A stretch of 64,000 nt of DNA from Streptomyces decoyicus (GCF_019880305.1 NZ_CP082301.1:4278001-4342000); one strand, 5' to 3'; counted from the first letter of the stretch, positions 35,750 through 43,996 are shown. Notes: a model not told the origin generated them from the sequence alone. Numbers and translations are program-made.

Positions 35750-37216
35750 TCAGCCGGCGAGCGCATCCGGTTTGCCCTTGCTCCGCGGCCGCTCGTCGAC
35801 CATTTTGCCCCAGACGATCATCCGAAAGGTACTGGTGAACTCGGGAGTACACGTCGTCAGGGTGATGTAGCGGCCGGGCCCGGTGAATCCCGAACCGGGC
35901 GGCACGGGGCCGATCACGCTGGTGTTGCTCGGAGACGTCTGCGGGAGGATGCTCTCCATCTCGTACGTGTAGTACGAGCTCTTCGTCTCAACGATGATCT
36001 TGTCGCCCTTGGTGAGGCGGTTGACGTAGCGGAACGGCTCACCGTGAGTGTTGCGATGGGCCGCCACCGCGAAGTTGCCCTTCTTGTCCCAGGGCATCGC
36101 CGTCTTGATCCCGCTGTTCTTGTCGTAGTGCCCGACCATGCCGTGGTCCAGCACCTTGTGCTTGTCGATCCCCTCGGCTATCGGCGCCTTCACATCGAGC
36201 TTGGGGATATACATGATCCCGAAGCGCTCGCCGTCCGCGAGATTCTTCTTCTCGCCGCCGCCCTTGTCCCACTCGTGCTGAAGGTTGTTGGCGGCGCCGC
36301 CCGCCTCCTGCTCGGCCATCACATTCGTCCACCACAGCTGATAGGTGACGAACAGCAGCATCAGCACGCCGAGGGTGATGAACACTTCGCCCAGCGCGCG
36401 GCTGGCGATCAGGCTGGGGCTGTCCTTGGCGGCTCGCGCGGCCTGCCGGGCCTCCAGCCGGGACATGGGGGCGGACGCCCCTTCAGATGCGGTCGCAGCA
36501 GCCGCTGTGGTGGCGGCCGCACCGCTGTGGCGTCCGCGCCTGCCGCCGCGCTTGGCGGCCTCCTGAGCGGCCTTGCGCCGGGCCGCTCGGCCTCCGGAGG
36601 CCGGGTTCGCTGCATCCGACGTGTCGGTTTCACGTGAAACCGGGTCCTCGGTTTCACGTGAAACGGTCTCGCCGGGCTCCTCGGCGTGACGCAGCGCCAT
36701 GGTCTCGTTGTCGTCCAGCCACGGCGTGGGAGCAGTTGCCGCGGCCGGAGCGGGACTCACGGCCGGCGCGGGGGCAGGCGGTACCGGTGCCTCCGGCGCG
36801 GCATAGCGCTGGGATATCGGCTCGGTCGACGCGGGGCGGGAGTCATGGCCCGAGCCATATCCCTGGCCGTAGGCGGCCGTCTCGGCGCCGTAGGACTGGC
36901 GGTCCGGCCGGGACGGGCGTTCCGGCTCCACATGCGGGCGGAACCACGGAGAACCCTGCGCCCCGCCCTCCTGAGCCGCCTTGCCCCGTCGTCGCCCCCG
37001 GCCCGGCTGCCCGTACGGACCGGGCGCGGGCGTCGGTGCCGCATGGCCCGGCAGTGGATCGTTCAACGGGTCGTCGAGCTGCTCCACCGCCGCCTCGAAC
37101 GCATCGGGGTACCCGTACGGATCCTGTGGTCCGTGCGGCTCCTGCGGCGCGTACGACTGCTGCGGGTCGTTCGGCTCGGAGGATCTCCCTTCACGCTCGG
37201 GGCGTAGGTCGGTCAC
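35750..37216 (-). CDS. Class E sortase with long disordered N-terminus, carrying two parS sites
   Basis: 488 residues, twice the usual length. About 270 residues of Pro/Gln/Ala-rich, probably disordered cytoplasmic sequence precede the membrane helix (FITLGVLMLLFVTYQLWW) and the sortase barrel with VAAHRNTHG (His), LTTCTP (Cys) and TFRMIVWG (Arg). The N-terminal part contains VSRET twice because two parS palindromes are read in the same frame. The GTG start at 37216 overlaps the amidotransferase stop (GTGA). The long tail may act as a cytoplasmic interaction region. Confidence 0.9.
   Translation of the reverse strand: MTDLRPEREGRSSEPNDPQQSYAPQEPHGPQDPYGYPDAFEAAVEQLDDPLNDPLPGHAAPTPAPGPYGQPGRGRRRGKAAQEGGAQGSPWFRPHVEPERPSRPDRQSYGAETAAYGQGYGSGHDSRPASTEPISQRYAAPEAPVPPAPAPAVSPAPAAATAPTPWLDDNETMALRHAEEPGETVSRETEDPVSRETDTSDAANPASGGRAARRKAAQEAAKRGGRRGRHSGAAATTAAAATASEGASAPMSRLEARQAARAAKDSPSLIASRALGEVFITLGVLMLLFVTYQLWWTNVMAEQEAGGAANNLQHEWDKGGGEKKNLADGERFGIMYIPKLDVKAPIAEGIDKHKVLDHGMVGHYDKNSGIKTAMPWDKKGNFAVAAHRNTHGEPFRYVNRLTKGDKIIVETKSSYYTYEMESILPQTSPSNTSVIGPVPPGSGFTGPGRYITLTTCTPEFTSTFRMIVWGKMVDERPRSKGKPDALAG
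36627..36640. promoter_or_regulatory. parS chromosome segregation site (first of a pair)
   Basis: GTTTCACGTGAAAC is the perfect 14-bp parS palindrome bound by ParB in Streptomyces, about 23 kb from oriC. It lies inside the sortase coding sequence and is read as V-S-R-E-T. Confidence 0.92.
36651..36664. promoter_or_regulatory. parS chromosome segregation site (second of a pair)
   Basis: A second perfect GTTTCACGTGAAAC, 24 bp centre to centre from the first, in the same reading frame. Close spacing should give cooperative ParB loading. Confidence 0.92.
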
Positions 37217-37869
37217 GCGCCGGCCTTGCCGACCACCGGGGCCAGCCCCGTAGAGCGCTCCACCGCTCCCTTGTCGCCGCACTCGACGAGCCAGTTGGCG
37301 AGCATCAGGTGCCCCCACTCCGTCAGGACCGATTCGGGGTGGAACTGCACGCCCTCGACCGGAAGTTCGCGGTGCCGCAGGCCCATGGCGATCCGTCCGC
37401 CGGGGGCGTCCTCGGACACCGTCCAGGCGGTGACGATCAGCTCGTCGGGGACGGTGGCCGTTTCGACGGACAGGGAGTGGTAGCGGGTGGCGGTGAAGGG
37501 GGACGGCAGACCGGAGAAGACGCCGGCGCCTTCGTGGGTGACGAACGAGGTCTTGCCGTGCAGCAGTTCCGGCGCACGGTCCACCACACCGCCGTACGCG
37601 ACCGCCATCGACTGCATGCCCAGGCACACACCGAAGACCGGGACGCCGGTCTCCGCGCAGTGCCGGACCATGTCGACGCAGACGCCGGCCTGCTCGGGGG
37701 TGCCGGGACCGGGCGACAGCAGCACCCCGTCGAAGCCGTCCTGGGCATGCCGCGGCGCGACCTCGTCGTTGCGGAGCACCTCACATTCGGCACCCAGCTG
37801 ATAGAGGTACTGGACGAGGTTGAAGACGAAGCTGTCGTAGTTGTCGACGACGAGAATCCGTGCGGTCAT
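37213..37869 (-). CDS. pabA: Glutamine amidotransferase, aminodeoxychorismate/anthranilate synthase component II
   Basis: 218-residue class I amidotransferase that releases ammonia from glutamine for chorismate amination (folate or tryptophan branch). Catalytic Cys lies in VFGVCLGMQ and His-Glu in GVQFHPES; LLSPGPGTP is the family's oxyanion loop. No component I gene is nearby, so pabA versus trpG cannot be separated by context. The ATG overlaps the stop of a tiny membrane-protein gene (ATGA) and the stop overlaps the sortase GTG, so it is translated inside a cell-surface operon. Confidence 0.9.
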   Translation of the reverse strand: MTARILVVDNYDSFVFNLVQYLYQLGAECEVLRNDEVAPRHAQDGFDGVLLSPGPGTPEQAGVCVDMVRHCAETGVPVFGVCLGMQSMAVAYGGVVDRAPELLHGKTSFVTHEGAGVFSGLPSPFTATRYHSLSVETATVPDELIVTAWTVSEDAPGGRIAMGLRHRELPVEGVQFHPESVLTEWGHLMLANWLVECGDKGAVERSTGLAPVVGKAGA

Positions 37870-38042
37870 CGGACGGCTGCCATCCCTTGGTCGACAGTGA
37901 CGTCATTGAAGGGGAGCAAGGGCTCCGCCCACGGAAAGACGTACTGGAAGAGTACGAAGACGACCGCCAGCGCGAGCACCAGTGAAATCAGCGCCTTCAC
38001 CCACGTGTTGCCCGGCAGATGCCGCCAGATCCAGCCGTACAT
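37866..38042 (-). CDS. 58-aa membrane protein between sortase and amidotransferase genes
   Basis: Small ORF starting MYGWIWRHLPGNTWVKAL with one strong transmembrane segment (about residues 18-38, rich in Leu/Val/Ala/Phe) and a short acidic tail. AAGGGGAC about 11 nt before the ATG and a 4-bp overlap with pabA support expression. It has the size and charge pattern of small membrane regulators; no family was recognised with certainty. Confidence 0.75.
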   Translation of the reverse strand: MYGWIWRHLPGNTWVKALISLVLALAVVFVLFQYVFPWAEPLLPFNDVTVDQGMAAVR

Positions 38043-38123
38043 GCTGTCGCTGTCCCCTTGCCGATGCCGATGACGATGTCGATTGCGACACCAGAGTAAG
38101 GGGCGAGGGCGGGCACAGGGGGG

Positions 38124-38864
38124 TCAGCCGGTCAAAGCCGATGGCCTTCCCTGCGCCGCGGGTTGGGTGGAATCCAGGTGTGCCCAGGCGATCAGCCGGT
38201 GGCTGTGGCCCCATTCCGGCTCGCAGGTCGTCAGCGTGAGATAGCGTCCGGGGCCGTTGAAGCCGGATTTCCGCGGTACGGGGTCGATCACCCCGGTGTC
38301 GGCGGGCAGCGTCGTATAGGGCCGGTTGTCGATGCGGTAGGTGAACCAGGTCGTACCGTCGGTCAGCACCACGGCGTCGCCGGGGCGCAGCCGTGGGAAG
38401 TCCTTGAAGGGGTCGCCGTAGGTGCGGCGGTGGCCTGCGACGGAGAAGTTGCCGGTCTCGCCCAGGCGCGCGGTGCGGTCGTAGTGGCCGAGGCCACGCT
38501 TGAGGACGTCGGTCGCGGTGCCCTCTAGCACGGGCTTGGCCCAGTCGGCCCCCAGACGCGGGATGTACATGACGGCGAAGGAAGCACCCGGTGTGTAGCG
38601 GCGGGGCGGCTCGGCCGGTGCGGACGTGCTGCCGGGGGCCGGCTTCCGGTCGGGGGTCTGCTCGCCGCCGGGGCCGGTGACGGAGCCCGTGGACCACTGG
38701 TGCTGGAGCTTGCCGATCTCGCCGTCCATGGCGCTGTCGGCACGTACGCCGGTCCAGAAGAGGACATAGACCACGAACATCACGATCAGCGCGCCGACGG
38801 TGACGCAGATTTCGCTGAGCGTCCGCACGATCCACCGCACCGCTGTCCGGCCCCGCAGCGTCAT
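38124..38864 (-). CDS. Class E sortase (third of three)
   Basis: 246 residues: an N-terminal transmembrane helix (about 15-40), a Pro/Thr-rich linker, then the sortase fold with His in VAGHRRTYG, Cys in LTTCEP and Arg in SHRLIAW. It differs from the other two in the residue after TTC (Glu-Pro instead of Thr-Pro) and in lacking the WWTN motif after the helix, so it may have another substrate. It lies downstream of the DUF881 gene with a 37-bp gap. Confidence 0.92.
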   Translation of the reverse strand: MTLRGRTAVRWIVRTLSEICVTVGALIVMFVVYVLFWTGVRADSAMDGEIGKLQHQWSTGSVTGPGGEQTPDRKPAPGSTSAPAEPPRRYTPGASFAVMYIPRLGADWAKPVLEGTATDVLKRGLGHYDRTARLGETGNFSVAGHRRTYGDPFKDFPRLRPGDAVVLTDGTTWFTYRIDNRPYTTLPADTGVIDPVPRKSGFNGPGRYLTLTTCEPEWGHSHRLIAWAHLDSTQPAAQGRPSALTG

Positions 38865-38901
38865 CCTGCCCCGCCCCTCCCGCCGCCCCGCGGCGTGCGG
38901 G

Positions 38902-39672
38902 CTACGGCTTCACAGGCTGTGCGTAGTGGAGATCCACTGTGCCGGAGTAGCCGGGAAGAGTCACCGCTTCGTGCTGGTCGACTTTCCAGCCCAGGCCGTA
39001 GGCGTTCACATACTGGAGGTAGTTCTGGATGGCGGGCGAGGCCGTCAGCGCGTTGGTGAGGGCCTCGCGGTTGCCGACGGCGGTGACCTTGTACGGCGGG
39101 GAGTAGACCCGGCCCTGGAGGATCAGGGTGTTGCCGACACAGCGCACCGCGCTGGTGGAGATCAGCCGCTGGTCCATGACCTTGATGCCCTTGGCGCCGC
39201 CCTGCCACAGGGCGTTCACCACGGCCTGCAGGTCCTGCTGGTGGATGACCAGGTCGTTGGGCTGCGGCTCGGGCACCCCAGGGATCTTGGCGGCGGCGTT
39301 CGGCGGGGCGTCGGTGAGCGTGACCGTCACGCCCTGGCCCTTCACCGGCTTGGTGCCGGCACTCTTCTCCAGCCCCTTGACCTTGGCTTCCTCGGCCTCG
39401 GAGTTGCCGTTGTCGCGCCGCGCGAGGGCGTCGACATCCTCCCTCAGGGTGGCGTTGCGGTCGTCCTGGGAGCCGTTTTTGTGGCTGCGTTCCTGGATGA
39501 GGTCGGACAGCCGCAGCATCGAGTCGTCCGAGCGCAGATTCGTGCCCCGCGCGGTGTCGAAGCTCAGCCAGAACAGCAGCCCGGCGAGCGCGAACACAAT
39601 CAGGGTGAGAATCCGCACGGGCCGCAGACGGGGGCGAGTGGGGCGGTCGGGGGGGTCAGCGGAATTGCTCAA
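38902..39672 (-). CDS. DUF881 family protein
   Basis: 256 residues: a basic cytoplasmic N-terminus, one transmembrane helix (about 21-40), a coiled-coil stretch (about 60-100) and a C-terminal DUF881 domain with VKGQGVTVTLTDAP, NDLVIHQQDLQAVVNALWQGGA and AVRCVGNTLILQG. DUF881 proteins occur near divisome/cell-wall genes in actinobacteria. The start is TTG at 39672, with AAGGG and AGGAG upstream; no ATG or GTG lies before the helix, so this unusual start is accepted with some doubt. Confidence 0.83.
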   Translation of the reverse strand: MSNSADPPDRPTRPRLRPVRILTLIVFALAGLLFWLSFDTARGTNLRSDDSMLRLSDLIQERSHKNGSQDDRNATLREDVDALARRDNGNSEAEEAKVKGLEKSAGTKPVKGQGVTVTLTDAPPNAAAKIPGVPEPQPNDLVIHQQDLQAVVNALWQGGAKGIKVMDQRLISTSAVRCVGNTLILQGRVYSPPYKVTAVGNREALTNALTASPAIQNYLQYVNAYGLGWKVDQHEAVTLPGYSGTVDLHYAQPVKP

Positions 39673-39851
39673 CGTACCCTTACTCCTTACGGCGCCGCGG
39701 AAGCACTACGCTAACGGACGCCCGGGAAAAGGAATCCGCTCCCCACCTCGTCCGTGCCCCGGCACACCTCGTACCTCCCCGCCAATGGGGGCACCGCCCG
39801 CTCAAGCCTGGTTGAGGGCGGGGGAGCAGCGCATCGACAGGAGAGTTCCTC

Positions 39852-40106
39852 GTGCCGAAGTCACGGATCCGCAAAAAGGACGACTTCACGCCGCCGCCGG
39901 CGAAGACCACCAACCTGAAGATGAGCTCAGGCCGCGGGTGGGTGGCGCCGCTGATGCTGGCGATGTTCCTGATCGGGCTGGTGTGGATCGTGATGTTCTA
40001 CGTGTCCGAGGGCGATCTGCCGATCGCGGCCATGGGCAACTGGAACATCGTGTGCGGCTTCGGCTTCATCGCGGTGGGCTTCGGCGTATCCACCCAGTGG
40101 AAGTAG
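39852..40106 (+). CDS. crgA: CrgA, divisome/cell-wall regulator
   Basis: 84-residue CrgA with a basic N-terminus MPKSRIRKKDDFTPP and two transmembrane helices (about 31-52 and 63-80) ending in STQWK. CrgA recruits FtsI and other division proteins in mycobacteria and delays FtsZ-ring formation in Streptomyces sporulation. GTG start with GGAGAG 8 nt upstream. It is divergent from the DUF881 gene. Its downstream space holds four DnaA-box matches. Confidence 0.95.
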   Translation: MPKSRIRKKDDFTPPPAKTTNLKMSSGRGWVAPLMLAMFLIGLVWIVMFYVSEGDLPIAAMGNWNIVCGFGFIAVGFGVSTQWK

Positions 40107-40124
40107 CGCAAGCCCTACCCAAGG

Positions 40125-40324
40125 CCATCCACACGGTTATCCACAGCCGGGGAAAACTTCAGAAGATCTGTGGATAACCTTCCGGAGGTTGACGCCGGTG
40201 TGATCGGCGGCACCCCCGCCCGGCCTGCGTCTGCCCGCATCCTTGCTGGGGAAACGCAGGTCAGGGTGGCCCGGGGCGGACGTGCCGCACAGCATGCACA
40301 AGATCGGCCACGCACTGTGGACAA
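40125..40324. promoter_or_regulatory. Cluster of four DnaA-box matches outside oriC
   Basis: CCATCCACA (40125-40133), TTATCCACA (40137-40145), TGTGGATAA (40169-40177) and TGTGGACAA (40316-40324) all fit the Streptomyces box consensus, two in each orientation. The middle pair is an inverted repeat GTTATCCACA/TGTGGATAAC. The cluster fills the space between the convergent crgA and rhomboid genes, about 19-20 kb from oriC. A titration or regulatory role is inferred. Confidence 0.7.
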
Positions 40325-40342
40325 CTTGACGCGCCGGGCTCC

Positions 40343-41251
40343 TCAGGCCGCCAGCAGAACGGTCCGTACCCACACCACCGCGCCGACCGCGAGCAGCGCG
40401 ACCACACACGTCGCGGCCTGCACCAGGGTCCGGCGGTCACGCGGCGCATGCACCATCCCGAACGCCACCGCGGCACCCACGACCAGGCCGCCGACATGGG
40501 CCTGCCAGGCGATGTTCGGCCACAGGAACGTGAAGACCAGGTTGAGGCCGAGCAGGATCAGCACCGGCTTCATGTCGTAATTCAGCCGCCGCAGCAGTAT
40601 CGCCGTGGCGCCGAGCAGCCCGAAGATCGCGCCGGACGCACCCAGCGAGGGCTGGTTCTGCGCGGCGAGGAGATACGAGAGCGCGCTGCCGCCCAGGCCG
40701 GAGAGCATGTAGAGCGCGATGAACCGCAGCCGGCCGAGCGCCGCTTCCAGGGGCGGCCCCAGCCACCACAGCGACAGCATGTTGAAGGCGATGTGCGCGA
40801 TCTGCTGGTGCAGGAACATCGCGGTCAGCAGGCGGTACCACTCGCCCTCGGCGACGCCGACGAGCTGATAGCGGCCCGGGTCGAAGGCGAGCCCGAGCAG
40901 ATCGAGCCGGTTGACCAGCTCGTCGCCGGTCGCCAGCACGGCGATGAAGACGGCGAGGTTCAGGCCCAGAAGGATCTTGGTGACCAGCCGCGGATCGGCC
41001 GCGATCGTGCCGCCCGCGATCGTGCGCGGCGCCGTCGCCTGCGGTGCATGGCCCGTGCCGCTGCCGCCGCGTACACAGTCCGGGCACTGGAAGCCGACCG
41101 AGGCGCTGACCATGCACTCGGGGCATATCGGCTTGTCACAGCGGGTACAGCGGATGCCGGTCGGGCGATCCGGGTGGCGGTAGCAGCCCGGCAGGCCGTC
41201 ATTCCCCTGCGCGTCCTGCGGCTTCTGTGGGCTGCCTGGCACCTGGTCCAT
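40343..41251 (-). CDS. Rhomboid family intramembrane serine protease with N-terminal zinc-binding domain
   Basis: 302 residues. A B-box-like zinc domain (about 20-62) has Cys/His in CYRHPDRPTG, CTRCDKPICPECM and CPDC. Rhomboid helices follow with the catalytic Ser in GASGAIFG and catalytic His in AHVGGLVVG; HIAFNMLSLWWLG is the helix-2 signature. It cleaves membrane-spanning substrates. The ATG at 41251 is preceded by GAGGGGA. It is downstream of ppiA on the same strand behind a terminator. Confidence 0.92.
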   Translation of the reverse strand: MDQVPGSPQKPQDAQGNDGLPGCYRHPDRPTGIRCTRCDKPICPECMVSASVGFQCPDCVRGGSGTGHAPQATAPRTIAGGTIAADPRLVTKILLGLNLAVFIAVLATGDELVNRLDLLGLAFDPGRYQLVGVAEGEWYRLLTAMFLHQQIAHIAFNMLSLWWLGPPLEAALGRLRFIALYMLSGLGGSALSYLLAAQNQPSLGASGAIFGLLGATAILLRRLNYDMKPVLILLGLNLVFTFLWPNIAWQAHVGGLVVGAAVAFGMVHAPRDRRTLVQAATCVVALLAVGAVVWVRTVLLAA

Positions 41252-41323
41252 CCGTCCCCTCGTCCTCTTCTCCGTCCGGGCGCTTCCACGCTCCACCCGC
41301 CCGCCCGGCCCTGGACGAGCCTC

Positions 41324-41356
41324 GCGCCCCGCCTGATGTACGACCGGGCGGGGCGC
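41324..41356 (-). terminator. Terminator after ppiA
   Basis: GCGCCCCGCC (41324-41333) and GGCGGGGCGC (41347-41356) form a 10-bp GC stem with a 13-nt loop, 38 bp beyond the cyclophilin stop. Confidence 0.7.
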
Positions 41357-41394
41357 AATGGTTCCCCGGACCTGGCCGGGGCACAAGAGGCGGC

Positions 41395-41922
41395 TCAGCG
41401 GGTCTCGACGACCACCGACTCGATGACGACGTCCTGGACGGGACGGTCGGTGCGCGGGTTGGTCTGGGTGCCGGCGATGGCGTCGACGACCTTCTTGCTC
41501 GCCTCGTTGCTGACCTCACCGAAGATGGTGTGCTTGCCGGTCAGCCACGCGGTCGCCCCGACGGTGATGAAGAACTGCGAGCCGTTGGTGCCCGGACCGG
41601 CGTTGGCCATGGCCAGCAGGTACGGCTTGTTGAAGGCCAGGTCGGGGTGGAACTCGTCCCCGAACTCGTAACCGGGGCCGCCGGTGCCGTTGCCCAGCGG
41701 GTCGCCGCCCTGGATCATGAAACCGCTGATCACCCGGTGGAAGACGGTGCCGTCGTACAGCCGGTCCGTGGACTTCTTGCCGGTCGCCGGGTGGGTCCAC
41801 TCCCGCTCGCCCTTGGCGAGCTCGACGAAGTTCTTGACCGTCTTGGGTGCATGGTTCGGCAGGAGCCGAATCTCGATGTCGCCCTGATTCGTCTTCAGGG
41901 TGGCGTAGAGCTGCTCAGCCAC
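41395..41922 (-). CDS. ppiA: Cyclophilin-type peptidyl-prolyl cis-trans isomerase
   Basis: 175-residue cytoplasmic cyclophilin that speeds proline isomerisation in folding proteins. Core residues are FHRVISGFMIQGGDP (catalytic Arg), GPGTNGSQFFIT and HTIFGEV. There is no signal peptide, unlike the secreted PpiB forms. The gene is often found next to rhomboid genes in actinobacteria, as here. Confidence 0.94.
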   Translation of the reverse strand: MAEQLYATLKTNQGDIEIRLLPNHAPKTVKNFVELAKGEREWTHPATGKKSTDRLYDGTVFHRVISGFMIQGGDPLGNGTGGPGYEFGDEFHPDLAFNKPYLLAMANAGPGTNGSQFFITVGATAWLTGKHTIFGEVSNEASKKVVDAIAGTQTNPRTDRPVQDVVIESVVVETR

Positions 41923-42185
41923 GATCTACCTTCCATAAGTCTTCGCTGACGGTTCCCGATCCTCGCACGGACCGGCCCTCCAATCGTCCGACCACGGCCC
42001 CGCACAGAGCTTCGCGCCGCTTTTCACCCTCGCCCGGCCACAACCGCCCCCACGAGCCTCACACGGCCTCGCGCGCGTCGCCCGGACCTCGCTTCCTGAC
42101 ATCTTTCGTGCTGATTTCCTGCGCCCGGAGCGGCAAATCGTGGCATTGTCGTCAAGAAGGCTCCGGAAGGTCCGCAATGACCCGG

Positions 42186-42225
42186 ATGCCCGCTCGCACA
42201 TGCCGTACGGCGCATGAGCGGGCAT
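42186..42225. repeat. Cruciform-like inverted repeat upstream of the DUF5324 gene
   Basis: ATGCCCGCTC (42186-42195) pairs with GAGCGGGCAT (42216-42225). The 20-nt centre contains a further CATGC/GCATG pairing. It lies in the 390-bp space between ppiA and the DUF5324 gene, which otherwise shows no gene. It may be a terminator or an operator. Confidence 0.5.
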
Positions 42226-42312
42226 GATCTTCAAACGGGTGGACAGGCGACACAGCAGACATGGGGGACCAGCCCCCCAAGCCCCGGACACGCCACCGAG
42301 GAGGAGGATCCC

Positions 42313-43032
42313 GTGACCCGCAAGGACAGCGTGCGCGCCGCGACCGGTACGGCCAAGGACAGCGTGCGGCACGCCGCGGAGGTGGTAGCTCCTTATGCCG
42401 GTACGGCCAAGGACGCCGCCGTGCACTTCGCTCACGAGGCCCGGACGCGAGCGGCTCCCAAGGTGGCCGAGGCCGCCCACCAGGCACGTGCGCAGTACGA
42501 CGCCCATCTGCACCCTCGTATCGAACACGCCCGTGGCACGCTGCCGCCCAAGGTGGACGCGGCCGCGACCCGGGCGGCCTGCCGGACCCGTAAGGCGGCC
42601 CGCCAGGCGGCCGACTACACGGCACCGCGGCTGGAGCACGCCGTGACCCACGCGCGTGCCGCGGCCGAACCCGTACGCGAGGAAGCGCTGGCCCGCGGTA
42701 CCGCCGCGCTCGCCGCACTCCGCGGCCAGGTGACGGCCGCCGAGATCGCCAAGCTCCAGAAGAAGCACAGCCGACGGGCCAAGTGCGGCAAGCTCGCCAA
42801 GCGCCTCACCGTGCTGGGCATCCTGGCCGGCGGCGCGGTCGCCGCCTGGAAGTGGTGGGACAAGCAGGCCAACCCTGACTGGCTGGTCGAGCCGCCGGCC
42901 CCCACCGAGGTCAGCGACCGAGGTCGGCTGAGCGCGGTCGACGGCAGCGAGGGCGCCTCGCTCGACCCCGACGTCCAGGCCAAGCAGGCCGAGGCCGAGG
43001 CCGACGAACGCGGCGGCGGCACCACCGCCTGA
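42313..43032 (+). CDS. DUF5324 family protein
   Basis: 239 residues. An Ala/Arg/Lys/His-rich amphipathic helical N-terminal part (about 1-150) contains repeats of the type TAKDSV and ARTRAAPKVAEAAHQA. One transmembrane helix lies about 177-196 (LTVLGILAGGAVAAWKWW), followed by an acidic C-terminal tail. GTG start with GAGGAGGATCCC upstream. It resembles apolipophorin/YtxH-like helical proteins; function unknown. A single gene with no partner nearby. Confidence 0.8.
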   Translation: MTRKDSVRAATGTAKDSVRHAAEVVAPYAGTAKDAAVHFAHEARTRAAPKVAEAAHQARAQYDAHLHPRIEHARGTLPPKVDAAATRAACRTRKAARQAADYTAPRLEHAVTHARAAAEPVREEALARGTAALAALRGQVTAAEIAKLQKKHSRRAKCGKLAKRLTVLGILAGGAVAAWKWWDKQANPDWLVEPPAPTEVSDRGRLSAVDGSEGASLDPDVQAKQAEAEADERGGGTTA

Positions 43033-43159
43033 CCGCGGACCGCCGCAACATCACCGGGCCGTGTCCCCACCCCGTACGAGGGGTGGCGGGCGCGGCCCGG
43101 TCGCGTAGGGCCGGCAAAGCTGCCGCGGCGAGCGGGCCGACGTCTCGTCAGGAAACGCA

Positions 43160-43201
43160 AAAGCCCTCCTGACCAGCGACGACGCCGATCCGAAGGGCTT
43201 T
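43160..43201 (-). terminator. Terminator after tRNA-Ala
   Basis: AAAGCCCT (43160-43167) pairs with AGGGCTTT (43194-43201). On the minus strand the stem is followed by TTTTGCG. It starts 6 bp after the tRNA 3' end. Confidence 0.7.
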
Positions 43202-43206
43202 GGGAG

Positions 43207-43279
43207 TGGAGCCTAGGGGAGTCGAACCCCTGACATCTGCCATGCAAAGACAGCGCTCTACCAACTGAGCTAAGGCCCC
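43207..43279 (-). tRNA. tRNA-Ala (anticodon TGC)
   Basis: 73-nt tRNA on the minus strand. Acceptor GGGGCCT pairs with AGGCTCC plus discriminator A. D-arm AGCTCAGTTGGTAGAGC. Anticodon stem CTGTC/GGCAG encloses TTTGCAT, giving TGC, which reads GCA and other Ala codons by wobble. T-arm AGGGGTTCGACTCCCCT. CCA is not encoded. Confidence 0.96.
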
Positions 43280-43406
43280 TTCGCCGACCAGGGTACCCGG
43301 TGTCCGACCGCTTTCCCGACCGGGTATCGCCGCACACCGTCGCTCTCCGTAGGATGCTTCGCGAGATTCGCGGCAGCGAAGCGACCGGGGAGACAGGGGA
43401 GACGGT

Positions 43407-43955
43407 ATGGACGCAGCACAGCAGGAAGCCACCGCACGGGCCCGGGAACTTCAGCGCAGTTGGTACGGAGAGCCTCTGGGTGCGCTGTTCCGCCGTCTCA
43501 TCGACGATCTCGGTCTCAACCAGGCCCGGCTCGCCGCTGTGCTCGGTCTGTCGGCCCCGATGCTGTCGCAGCTGATGAGCGGACAGCGCGCGAAGATAGG
43601 CAACCCGGCCGTGGTGCAGCGGGTGCAGGCGCTGCAGGATCTGGCCGGCCAGGTCGCCGACGGCAGCGTCAGCGCCGGCGAGGCCACCGACCGCATGGAA
43701 GAGATCAAGAAGACGGCGGGGGGTTCGGTGCTCAACAACACCGCACAGCAGACGTCGTCGACGGGGGCGACCACGGTGCGGCGCGTGGTACGGGAGATCC
43801 AGTCGCTGCTGCGGTCCGTCTCCGACGCCGGGGACATCATCGATGCGGCGAACACCCTCGCCCCCGCTCACCCCGAACTGGCAGAGTTCCTCCGGGTCTA
43901 CGGTGCCGGTCGTACCGCGGACGCGGTCGCCCACTACGAGGCGCACCAGAGTTAG
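43407..43955 (+). CDS. Helix-turn-helix DNA-binding protein
   Basis: 182 residues. An N-terminal HTH (about 28-70) contains LNQARLAAVLGLSAPMLSQLMSGQRAK, here split as LNQARLAAVLGLS and APMLSQLMSGQRAK, a Cro/C1-like fold. A Gln/Glu-rich linker and a C-terminal helical region (about 125-182) follow. ATG with GGGGAGAC upstream. It is 41 bp upstream of a Ser/Thr kinase gene on the same strand, so the pair probably forms an operon and the HTH protein may be a kinase substrate. Confidence 0.82.
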   Translation: MDAAQQEATARARELQRSWYGEPLGALFRRLIDDLGLNQARLAAVLGLSAPMLSQLMSGQRAKIGNPAVVQRVQALQDLAGQVADGSVSAGEATDRMEEIKKTAGGSVLNNTAQQTSSTGATTVRRVVREIQSLLRSVSDAGDIIDAANTLAPAHPELAEFLRVYGAGRTADAVAHYEAHQS

Positions 43956-43996
43956 CCACAGGGGACGTTGCGAGTTCAGAAGGCGGACGGGGCGCA

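Noticed and set aside
39794..39824. Inverted repeat CCGCCCGCTCAA / TTGAGGGCGGG upstream of crgA
   Set aside because: Several bulges are needed to pair it; it may be a dispersed GC-rich element, but evidence is too weak for a feature.
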